A stretch of 64,000 bases of DNA from Drosophila pseudoobscura (taxonomy: Eukaryota > Arthropoda > Insecta > Diptera > Drosophilidae): NCBI RefSeq assembly GCF_009870125.1, contig NC_046683.1:49491869-49555868 (forward strand). The letters run 5' to 3'. How positions within the stretch are numbered: position 1 is the stretch's first letter; the number at the start of each line of letters is the position of its first letter. Shown here piece by piece: positions 14,001 to 26,000 of this stretch. Made by a program: the position numbers and the translations under genes. The notes below the pieces were generated by a model. It was not told the origin of the DNA, did no database searches, and worked only from the letters and a program-made list of their open reading frames with translations.

Positions 14001-17000
14001 GATTGATTGACTCTCTTGGGGATGGGCAAGACAGAGAAAGAGCAGCGAAAGAGCAGCGAAAGAGACAGAGAATAAAGAAACAAACCTGACTCGATCCATT
14101 GTCTGTTTGTGGCTTGAATTTAAAACAGCAAAAGTTCAAGAAACTTGCCACCTCTAGACGATTATTTAATGTTGCTTACTTTTTGTTTTGGAAGGCCCTC
14201 TGGGGAGCATTAAAGTGTTTCTCAGTTTTGCCTTTGACTTTTACTCCCGTGCAACCTCATAACAACAGACGGAGCCCTTTGTCAGGTGATCACTCAGTGG
14301 AGGAGGTGCCCCTCCCCCCCTAGCCCCCCTGCCAGTCAATTAACAGTTGGGTGTTAAAGTGGACCGTTGATCGTATACCGATTACCCTGTATTGAATCGC
14401 CAGAAGGAGCCAACTTCCATTGTTGGAGAACTATTCCCCCATTGCTTCTCCTCTGCAGCCTTGTTGCTTTTACATATTTTCCGCCTCTAATTATATGAAT
14501 TTCATAAGCATTTCAGAGAGAAAAAAAATAAAAAAAAACCAAAAAAAAACTCTACTCGTAGTGCTGTAAAATTCATTCTAAACAACAATTGAAATTCCAC
14601 TCCATGCACCCACCACTCCCTTCACCGCCATTCCCAAACCCCCTCGCTTCTGCTGACCCCCCCCTCCATCTCTCTATCTCTCTCTTACAGGCTAACGAAG
14701 CGGAACGCAATGCGAGCGGGGGGAGAGGGAGAGCAAATGAACGGTAATTGTGGTGCTAGAAGGGGGCCTGCAGGGTGTGCGGGGTGTGCGGGGTGTGCGG
14801 GGGGGTGTTCTGTTATTCAACAGGTGCTTGGGCGAATACTTTGACAGTTTTTTTCTTTCTACCTTCCTGTTTTAGTGCCCCGTAAAGTTTATGTGTGGAG
14901 AATCTGAAACTCTCTCAAAAACGCTGCCATCAAGAAAACCAACCGCAGACCCGAACTTCCGGCCCACGTTTCGAATTTCGTTTCGATTTTTTTTGGGGGG
15001 GGGGAAGAGAACACTCCCTCGGCCTCGGCCCCACAGCCGCCGAGATTCAAGGTTACCCAAATGCTGCAACTGATTCAGTCATTCTCCAGCCTCTCCACCG
15101 AACTCCCTCCTTCCTCCATTTGCTGCCAACGACCTTAATCATATTTAAACAGCTTTTTGTTTTTTTTTTGGTTTGTGATTACATTACCTCGATCATTTTT
15201 TTTTTTCTGTTCCATAATTAACTGTCATTTTTTGATTCGTTTTCTTTGGAGCGTTTTTGTTGTTTTTGTTTTAGTTGAAGCCACATACAATTATGTTTTT
15301 GTGCAAAAGTTTAATGGGTTATATCAAAAGTATTATTTGCCATGGTTTTCCAGCATTCAATAGCTTGAGGACTTCCACTTTTGGGTTCCAATTTAATGTC
15401 AACTTTAAGTTGCATCAATAGCAGCATGCCACCGCACTGAGTCATACAATGCAGCACCCCGGCAAACCGCAGCACAGTGGGTGCAACGAACCATCTGGCA
15501 TCCAGCAAACAAAAATATGATTTCGACTTCGAAATTGCAATGCGCCTTACAGCTGCCACACTGCCAACAGCTGTTCGAATTTTCAAACTAAAAATATTTA
15601 ATAAAACTGACAACTCGTTGAAAAACTTTAAAGGGATACCGCCTAACCCTAGATCGGCTAAAAGTGGGCTGAAAAAATTGGTTTTTTCCCACTGTGCGCA
15701 GATGACTTTTCGCATTTTCCACTCTCTGTTTGCTGGCACAAATTGCGCAATATTTTTTTTTGCTGCAAGAGCAGCGGCAGCGGCAGCAGCAGGTTTCCCC
15801 AAACAATTTTTTTGCTTTGCTCAATTTTCAATAATTTTCTGGCATATTTTTTTGTTTAAGTTTTCTTGTTTGCATATTTTTACGAGCACGCCACTTCAGT
15901 TTTTGAAGTCTTTTACTTATATAAAGTCGATTAAAAAATAAAATAAAGTTTCTGAGAAAATTGTGGCCAATTTGCATGGTTTTATGTTGGTCCTACGTTG
16001 TGGTTTATGTCGGTTTAAAAATAGAGTTCATAGCAGAGCCATAAAACCCAGATGAGACAGATCTGCATCTATGCGTGTGTGTGTGTGCGTGTGTGTGTGT
16101 GTGTTGGAGTACACGTACACCCGAAACTGGGTTAATGAGTTCAGTTGGGGCCGCATAGAAGCTGGCGGACAGTCAGTAGAGGGTTAGTAATTGATAAAGT
16201 TTGAAAACTTTTTATTTGTTTTTCGCACATTTTTATGTAATTCTCCAAAACGTAAACTATTTGCGGTTTTGCTTACCCCTACATATTTGCCATGAGATCA
16301 TCTTTAACTGGAAACCGCACAACAAAACAAAACAAAGTACCAATAAATTACTAGAATGCCCAAGTTTTATGGGGACTGTACGGTTTTGGGGACACTGGCT
16401 TGCCTTTCCCTTGCAACGTGTTTTCTTTTCTTCGGGCAAAATGTCTCCCACCTTTGACCTATATTCGTGGCCGATGTGCACTGGGACTGTGTGCAACAAA
16501 GAGGATTTCCAACGCCACACCCTACTTTTACTCAAAATGAAGCTGTCTGTCTTTCTGTTTCTCTGTTTCTTTCTCTGCCGTCATTTTTCGTCGTCTTTGG
16601 TTTCCTCATTTGTCCACTGCTGTCTGTTGCTGTTGCAAATATTTATGGTACTCTACTCTATTTTTTTCGTGAAAATAGATTGTATTTTTATTGCGATTTT
16701 TATACTCGCGGAGTTTCTAGATTAATCTTTTACCATTTAGCGTCGGGCAATCTAAAGCAAAACCAAATCTCTGTTGAGAATACCATTATTATTTTTGTTA
16801 TTCGAGTTTTCCTATTGTCGCTGCCGCCACTACTGCCACATTTTCTTGGCTGTCGCGATTCAACGGCTTTTGTTGGCACTTTTCCTCACTTTTTCATTTT
16901 CTACCTGATCGCGTGGGTGGCCATTGTTGTTGTTATTTCTCTTTCCTTTCATTATCACGTGTTTTGTGTCTTTTTCTTTGTTGTTGTTTTACAAGTTTCT

Positions 17001-20000
17001 TTTTCGCTTTTCCCTATTTTTCACCGTCAATGTCAGGCATTATTTGCATTTCGAAAATGTTCGAAATTCCTTCTCTTTCATGGCTTGGGGCTCTAATGGG
17101 TTGTGGGGGAGATTGGGTTCGAATCGGTATCGAAAACTAACAAAATATCTTCTCAACCTACTACTAACAAGCGCAAAAAAAAGGATATCATTAAGACTCA
17201 GACTTATTTGGTTATTTTTCATACATTTTTAGCGGATTTTATGGCATTTTTAAAGATTTTTTCGTAATGCTCTCTATTAAATACTAAAATTGTTCTTCTA
17301 ATTCTTTTCCAGTTCTGGCCGCAGACAGATTAGCACCAATGCCTTAGCCAGGTAAGTTTTATAACTGCAAAATTACTAAATATATAATAAAAGCTTCGTA
17401 CACACTTTTATCTAATCTGCACTGAGATCCATCAGATGCCTAGATCAGATAAACCTCCGCAAAATACAGTTTAGGAGTTAGATTATAACAGACAGACATT
17501 ATACAAATATTTTTTGCTCAGCACGATAATGGAAAAAGATAAAGTCTTAAAAATAAATAAATAAAAATGCCTGCAGCTACAGGTGTTAAAGTTTGAGGTC
17601 CACAAGCTACTGCAGTTTTAAAAGAATTGTATGTATGGTTTGAGTCTCTACTAAGTATCTAAATGTAATGTTACATTGTAAAATATACATTTTACGAAGC
17701 GGCGCCACCTGCAGTTGTATGGCGCCACCACCAGTACGTCGTCAGGTGGCGCCACATAAATCTACATTTGAGTCTACATGATATTTACATGTGATGTATC
17801 AATAAAACTATTTTAATAGCAAAAAAAAATCAATCTGTGCCGGATTTCCCCGGATCAATTGCGATCAATATTCCCAAACTACCATTAATTGCTAGAAAAC
17901 GGACTCTGAAAAGATATCCCTACCCTTTTATTCAGTTAGTTAGAGTTAGATTCAGCAGGCTTTCTTCGAACCTGCGACCAAAATGGTATTTCTTAAAGAC
18001 AAAACTCTAGGTTTACCTAGAGAACTGGTAAAATTATTAGTGATATCTAACGTTTTCATAAATTCCTTTTTGCTTGCATTTTTTTTATAGCCAACTCTAT
18101 AGATCATCGAGCTTTAACTCCTCGGGCCGTAGCTCCAACTGTGATACAACCGAAGACATGTACAGCGATATAAGCTTGGAGAATCGCCATGACTACGATT
18201 ATAGGGTAAGCAGAAGCTCCGTTCTTGATAGGAATATATGTAGATATGAATTTGGGCGATCAAATATGATTGCGACTCCTATTTGGGTCCTATTTATTGC
18301 TTTCATTTACTTGTTATACATGTTTTCTTGCACAATTTGCCCTCAAAAAGTGCGCATTGAATAGCGGAGTCTGCGTAAATCACCCAGGCAATGATTTGGC
18401 AGAAAAACTGCTTAGAGACTGTCAATGTCTGTCGACATTTCATCAAAGAAATGACCAATCAGCAGGCAAAAATTGCACTTGAACGGATCGGCGGCAAGTT
18501 TCCCAAGATACGCGCATGTGGAAATCATTTTCATTGATACTCGTACGAAATTCCAAAAATGTTTTCCATTGAAAAAAAAAGTTCCCTGGAAAAGTGACTT
18601 TGTGACTTTTCACTATGAGATAAAACGTGTTTTCTTTACGCCTCCCCCTCCCACTCCCTGCATTGCCATTGCCATCCCCCATCACCTTCGCTGGCATCTC
18701 AGAGATTGGAGTTCGTGGCTACCTCTGGCAGGTGAAACTTTACTTTTGGTCTTGTGTGGGTTGCTGTTGTCTGCCACGATCCAATCCGATCCGATTCAAT
18801 CCGATTGTTATATAAAAAGTGGAAAGAGATGGCATTTCACTTAGCTCTCCCTGGCCACGGCCAGGCCGTCTACATTGGCGCCTCAAGGTCATTGATATGT
18901 ACTCCCCCGGCCTCTAAAATTATTGCCAATTTGATTTCCCACCCGGCGGGGGCAGCGGTGCCTCTGAAGAGCATTTTGATCAAGTGCCAAAGAGGTCGGA
19001 CAATTGTAGGGAGGTTGCAGATATTTTCACTTTTTTGGGGAAAGGCTCGCGGGAGAGACAGGCTGTTGTCGGCGAAAAAATAGAGTTTATTCGATCACAT
19101 TTTCTTGAAACTTGAATCTTATTCTAACAATTTACTGGAAAAACATGCATTTTCTCGTGGACCTTTTGTTTTTCCATCTCTCTCAATCAAACTTAAATTT
19201 AGACAAATACTTTCTTTCCTCTGCAATTTGTGGCCCTCTCCAGCGAACGAGTTCCGCTGAGGAACTCTCATTACTCCCCAAGGAAAAGACTAAAGAAAAG
19301 CGCCAGGGCAGGGGCAGGGGCAGAGGATGTGAGTGTGACAGGTGTAAAATTCGTAATTACAAAAAAATATGCAAATGCACGCCAGAGAGGGCGAAGAGAA
19401 AGCCAGAAAAGGACAGGAAAAAATAAAGCTGAAAAGATTTGATTTGCAAAAAAAGCTCACGTACGAATCAATTTTTGAAAGGCTGAGAGGCCAGGCCAGG
19501 CCGCAATTGTTCTTTTATGCAACAGGCCAACGGGAAACGGAAGTCGATTTGTGGGAGGGAAGGGTGGAGTGGAGTGGGGGCCAGAAGATCGTTACAAGTC
19601 ATAGAAGTCCCTCGCATTTGGTTTGATTGTTGTGTGAAACTTGGCGCTGCATACGAAATGAGCTGAAAAAGCAAAAAAGACAAGGAATCGAGACGGAGGA
19701 CTGTGTTGTGACTGTACCCACTCTTTTAAGCCCGGCTCAGAACTGAATTTATATCTTCTGGCATTCGTATCTGAAAGTTTTCTGTGGAAATCGGTTACTT
19801 TCCACCATCTCACCTTGGCCCAATGCCCGGGAAAGTGTTAAGCGTATCCAAAGAGATTTTCACTGAACCAAATACGATTTTCGTTTTAATTTTTCTTTCA
19901 CTTCTTTTGGCCCAATTCCATCTCCTCCCATCCCATTCCATCGCTCACCCTTCTTTTCAATGCTCTGTTGGCGGCTTAATTAAGCTGAGGTCAGTTTTGG

Positions 20001-23000
20001 TTGAAATACTCGTATCTAAGGCGGAAGAAAAAGAATCTCCAACCAATGGGCTTATATAAGGCTTGAGGACAGTGATTTTCCGTATTCCCATTGCTGTCGG
20101 AGGATGATCGCTATCTGCTCTCCCTCTCTCCCTCGCTGTGTGTGGTTTTGCATCGTCGCACTTATGCAATTATAACTGTAGGCACACAAAAAAAACAAAA
20201 ACAAAAACAATGCCACAATTGCAATTTGTTCAATTGTCAGAGACTTGCATAGAGATAGAGAGGGGGAGAGAGACCCCGACAGATGGCACGGGAAAGATCT
20301 ATTTGGGTTAATACATGCACAAGTGGAGTGTCTCCGATGACGAAATCACTTGAGGAGTTGCCCAAGCAAACTGTTTAGGATTTGGTAATCTCTCAAATTG
20401 AATATCTCTCCATCTCTGAGGCAATCTGAGGCGGCTGTGGGCTCCATGACGAAGGCGTTGACTGGAAGCAGCCACCTACAAGGCAACGCATAAACAAAAA
20501 GCCCAGGCCCATGCCCAGGCCCAGGCCCAGCCAGGTGTCTGCCTGCAGAATGCATAAATAGAATAATGGAATACTCAATGAAGCAATATTCCGTTCAGAG
20601 AGGAAGGAACTGGAGGTAGCTGCATTTGGCAATCATTTTCTGGGATCAGTTTTGAACCTGCCGCTGAAGTCCGAAATGTGTAACGGAACAAAGAATGAAA
20701 ACTAACTGTAACAAATCCGAGCAATACGAAGAAGATGGTACCCGCAAGACCGTTGAACCAATACCGTACCATCGTGCTCATCGATCGATCCATCACACAC
20801 AGCCCCCTCCCCATAAAGAGACACCAACAAATGGGCTCCCCACCTGCAATGGCCGTCTTATCGATTAAACAATTTTGCTGGCACCTTTGCTGCCAGCGAC
20901 GCCCACCTTAAGGCCCAAGACCTCAGACCCCAGACCCCAGAGCCCAGAGCTCAGACCCCAGACCCGACACAACATAAAAAGCATAAGGCAAAACCGAAAG
21001 AGATACTAGGAAAAATTCGTGGTGTAAAAACCATAAACGAAAATCGATTTTAACCCAAATGTGACGTTGACCCAGAAATAGGAAGACAAAAGACCCGAAG
21101 AGACTGGGAACGAGACTTGGCTCTTGGATGACTCCGAGACTCGGAGACTCGCAGACCCACACACAACGAATCGAGGCATAAACGTTGCAATTATCATAAT
21201 TAATGCAAATGCGCCTTTAAATAGACCGAAAAAGAATTATACACTCGGAGATGTTTACGAAAACGTTTAACCTAAATGGGAGGGAAAATTGCCAGAGGTG
21301 GGCTGTGGGCAGGGGAGGGACTTCCTTTCGCTCGACATTTGAAATCACTTGATTTCCATATCCATTATCCATGTTCCTTTTTTCCAGCCACATCTAATAA
21401 TAATCTTGTTGGTTCTTTTTGGCAACAAAACAGCGCACATTACCTCGGGCACTGGCTTATCTTACCAATTCTAGTGGGTGAGTGTGAAAACGAACCCAGA
21501 AAAGTGTTTCTGCTGCCAGTGCCGGCAGTGTACAGCACTGCTATCTAAGCTGAGAAATCGCCCAAAGAATTGGCCATAATGTGGATTTATGTATGTTCCC
21601 ACTCGCACACACCGCGCTCTGCAGAGAGGCGCCCGAGAGGCCACTCGAGGGTGGAGGCGAGGGTGCGGCTCTAGCTCTGGTACTGGGAGCAGTTGCCAAG
21701 CACAAATCCTACGCCTTCTGTTGGTCTCCATTACGTCATGTCTGTAGTCTTGTATCTGTTTTTGTAGCTTTTTTCCATTATTTTTGCACAAGGTTGTACA
21801 AGGCAAACGGGGCGTTACATTAATGGGTAACTAGTCGCATCGAATCCAGTTGGGATCGAGCGAGGCTGCACTTGCCGCAGTCCAGCGCCAGCTTTGGGCT
21901 GGCTCTTTCGCTATTTGGCCGTACAACAATTTATGATAAATAATGAGACAGTTGCTGCTGTCTCGCAGCCACTGCCGGCCCGGCCCGGCCTCGCGGAGAG
22001 TTAACAATTACGGCCTACGTGCGAATCAGTCGTTTTTATGCCTCTTGTAGCTCTTATACCACATCATCTTGAACTCTTGCCATTTTTTTCTGGGGGAGAA
22101 GAAGTGAAATGAAAGCTCTATGATTTCCTTATATCTGATGGGTTTTCGGGCACATCTCAATCGAAACCAAAAGCCATCCAATGACAGGTTCCCCCACAGA
22201 ACTGCTGCCGTCTGAGTCAGGTTCCCCAGTTACCAGGCAATCTTATCGTATACCAACCTTCCTAGGCGGCCCTCTTTTTAGGTATTTACCCCGAAGTAGC
22301 CACCACTTTGGTGCGTTGCCCCGACAACTAACAAAACACTGAAAAGTACGAGTATTGTGTACACAGAATGAGCCAAACACAGGTATACATATACTATCTG
22401 AAGCTAGTAGGCTACGAGGGGGTGCTCTATCGAATGCAAACAAATGCCTGAATTGTAGTTGAAATTGCGAGTTCTTGAAAACTTGGCTAATTCTCACAGC
22501 TTTTATTTACCATGGTACATAAATATTGGCCAAGTTTTTTGCCTAATTATAAGAACACATACTCATCGGGTATATATATGTACATTAGGGTATACTATAA
22601 AGTTGGTACACAAACGAGAATGAAATGCAAATAATGCGGGTTTTGATCATTCACCGACTACTGGGGGCTGCGGTTGACTCAAGAGGGGGATAAACAAAAC
22701 GAGAAGTCTAAAGAGAACATAGTTACGTTGCTGGATCTATAAAGATATAAAGATTATAGCTGAAGATAAGGCTGTGCGTAAGAGACTTGTTTTAGTCTTA
22801 GACTTTCCCAAGATCTAGTTAGCTTTTCTTGAATGTTTTGTGTAATTTTTAGCCAGAAATTTGAAATATTTTTTGTATCAAGAAGGCTGTGAAATCGGTC
22901 TTCCCTTGATTCAGTCCTGATACTTGAAATCCCCACAAAAATTTTCATTCTAACTCCAACCGTTCCAGTGTTCGGATCTAAATATTAAAAATAGTTTTTG

Positions 23001-26000
23001 CTCGCACAAAGTAATTCACAGTAGTTTTTCCGGTAAATATTCGTAAAAAAAGTTTGAAGTGTTTTTGAATTTAAAAAAATGAAAATAAACCCCCTACTTA
23101 GATCTGGCTTTAGTGCGTTCGCTAGGTAATATAGCAAAGATGTCCTTGCCGCGAGTGTACTTCGACATTACCGCCGGAAACGAGAAGCTGGGTCGTATCG
23201 TCATGGAGCTGCGCTCCGATGTGGTGCCTAAGACGGCTGAGAACTTCCGCGCCCTGTGCACCGGCGAGAAGGGTTACGGCTACAAGGGCTCTCCCTTCCA
23301 CCGTATCATACCCAACTTCATGTGCCAGGGTGGGGACTTCACCAACCAGAACGGAACCGGCGGGCGCTCCATCTACGGCAACAAGTTCCCCGACGAGAAC
23401 TTCGAGCTGCAGCACACTGGACCGGGCATCCTGTCGATGGCCAATGCTGGGGCCAACACCAACGGATCGCAGTTCTTCATCTGCACTAGCAAGACCAACT
23501 GGCTGGACCGGAAGCATGTGGTCTTTGGCAAGGTCGTCGAGGGCATGGAGATTGTCCAGAAGGTCGAATCGTACGGCTCCACCACTGGCAAGACCTCGGC
23601 GCCAGTCATAATTGAGGATTGTGGAGCTCTATAAGCCTGCCACACACCACACACCCACCACACACCCACCACACACCCACCACACACCCACCACACACCC
23701 ACCACACACACACCACACACACACCACACACCCACCACACACACACCACACACCCACCACACACCCACCACACACCCACCACACACCCACCACACACCCA
23801 CCAAACACCCACCAAACACCCACCAAACACCCCACCAAACACCCCACCAAACACCCCACCAAACACCCCACCAAACACCCCACCAAACACCCCACCAAAC
23901 ACCCCACCAAACACCCCACCAAACACCCCACCAAACACCCCACCAAACACCCCACCAAACACCCCACCAAACACCCCACCAAACACCCCACCAAACACCC
24001 CACCAAACACCCCACCAAACACCCCACCAAACACCCCACCAAACACCCCACCAAACACCCCACCAAACACCCCACCAAACACCCCACCAAACACCCCACC
24101 AAACACCCCACCAAACACCCCACCAAACACCCCACCAAACACCCCACCAAACACCCACCATGCCCCCACCACACACCCACCACACACCCACCACACACCC
24201 ACCACACACCACATACTGAACAAAAACTGACAAGAACTAGTTCATTTATACACCCACCAAACACCCCACCAAACACCCCACCAAACACCCCACCAAACAC
24301 CCACCAAACACCCACCAAACACCCACCAAACACCCACCATGCCCCCACCATGCCCCCACCATGCCCCCACCACACACCCACCACACACCCACCACACACC
24401 CACCACACACCCACCACACACCCACCACACACCCACCACACACCCACCACACACCCACCACACACCACAAATACTGAACAAAAACTGACAAGAACTACAC
24501 ATCTTGACATACACACACACACATGTAACAAAAAATGAACCAGTTCAGTTCACAAGCTTGGCATTCCTAAACAGCATTCCACATATCGACAAAAAATCAG
24601 CATTCATAAACAGTATTGGAATCGACAAATGTACACGCAGCAAATCTTCAACAAAGTGTATCGCCCCAGCATAATTTCTTGTGTTTTAATATCTGGGAAG
24701 TAGATTGAACTGATTCCATCCCTTTTGGTTCTAGTTCCCTTCAACTGAGTCATACGGCCCTTTCCTTGACTTTTCACCCATTTTGGGACTGGTTCCCTCG
24801 GTGAACTACTTTTCTGACTGGGGCTTTCCTTTGCGTTTCCACCCTATTAGTGTTAATTGACTCAATTCTGTTGGAGAGCTGATTCTTTGCACTGGATACA
24901 CGCATTCCACACCCAACATGCTACTTCACCCATGCACTTTGAACGAATCTAAAGAGCTACTTTGTCTGCCTCCATCCCTCTCTGTCTCTCTCTTTTCTAG
25001 TGCCAAGTTGCTCCCTTTCCCTCCTCTTGTACGAGTAATACAAATTTCCTACGCTCCTAAGTAGCATTAGTCGCATTTTTCGTTGCTGCTGCGCTGCCTT
25101 TACTTCGCCTTTGCCTTTGCCTTTGCTCTTGCTATACCCTGGACGAGGGTATATTGAGTTTGACCAGCTGTTTGGAACGTACCTCTGCGTAAACTAGTGG
25201 TGCCACATAGATGTCCCCGAAAACATCTCTCGAATTCTCTAAATTATTGGAAATCACAATTCCATCGGCTGACAAATAACTCAAAACAAACTGACACTCG
25301 ACATTCGATCGATCTGCCAGGGTATTGAAAGCCTCGGCACCCAAAAACTAGCCCTCCTCCCTCGTGGTTTGCTTCTGTTTTTGGGCAAACAAAACAAGTC
25401 GCGGATCCAGCTGTGTGACGACGCCGGCAGAGACGCCAGCGTTGGGCGCTTGGCGCTCGTAGCTCGGCGCTCGCTGGGGCCGCCGGCGCTCTGGGTCTGC
25501 GCTCTGCTCAGATTGCATTTAACTCTTGCCGCGTGCGCTACACGAACAGCGGCTGACGGACGGAACGGAACGTCGTCGTGTTGGGGTCGTTCGGCCCTCT
25601 GCCGCTCTCTCTCTCTCTCTCTCGCTCTGTCTCTCTTTGGTGGGTTTCGCGTGCAATTGAATATGCAGCTGCTTGGCTTGCCGTTGCCATTGCCGTTGCC
25701 CCCTGCTGTTGCACTCTCTTTGGGTGGGTGTCCAAACAGTTTGCAACCAATTTTTCGTGCCAAAAAGAAAAGAAAAAGTGCCAAAAAAGTGTAAATTCCG
25801 TAAACTGATACTATTTTTTGATTGCGTGTGTTGGTGGCCGTTTTTTTTTTATCGATCCAATTCGTTTATCAGGTGTGTCAGGTGCCGCGGCCTGGCCGGC
25901 TCATTAAACGATTATTTAATAAACGAGTGTGTATGGAAAATACAAATAAAGTCCAGCATAATGGCGAAAATACACTGTTAATTACCAGCGTATGTTGTGG

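Larger units (their letters stand above)
6506..17312 (+). other. Large nuf intron (10.8 kb)
   Basis: This intron contains an imperfect inverted duplication (about 8240-9995), a possible TATA-type promoter near 10955, a Helitron copy (12391-13509), a GA tract at about 13849-13872, a GT tract at about 16074-16103 and long T-rich stretches at 15150-17050. Open frames through the T-rich part are low in complexity and unlikely to be genes. Confidence 0.6.

Noticed and set aside
16467..17096. 209-codon plus-strand frame in nuf intron
   Set aside because: It is T-rich sequence giving Phe/Leu/Val runs, with no codon bias and several overlapping frames of equal length.
17110..17135. GGGTTCGAATC motif resembling a tRNA B box
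   Set aside because: No A box, acceptor stem or cloverleaf could be built around it.
23640..24500. CRISPR-like array
   Set aside because: Units are contiguous with no unique spacers, and the genome is eukaryotic.
23612..24538. Long plus-strand frame of [10 protein letters not shown] and TKHP-type repeats, and the matching minus-strand frames of WWGV- and FGGV-type repeats
   Set aside because: They exist only because the 11- and 12-bp units contain no stops; frames are open on both strands and start inside the cyclophilin in a wrong frame.
25134..25152. TACCCT..AGGGTA palindrome (also near 33617)
   Set aside because: Two short palindromes with little shared flank are too weak to call a repeat family.
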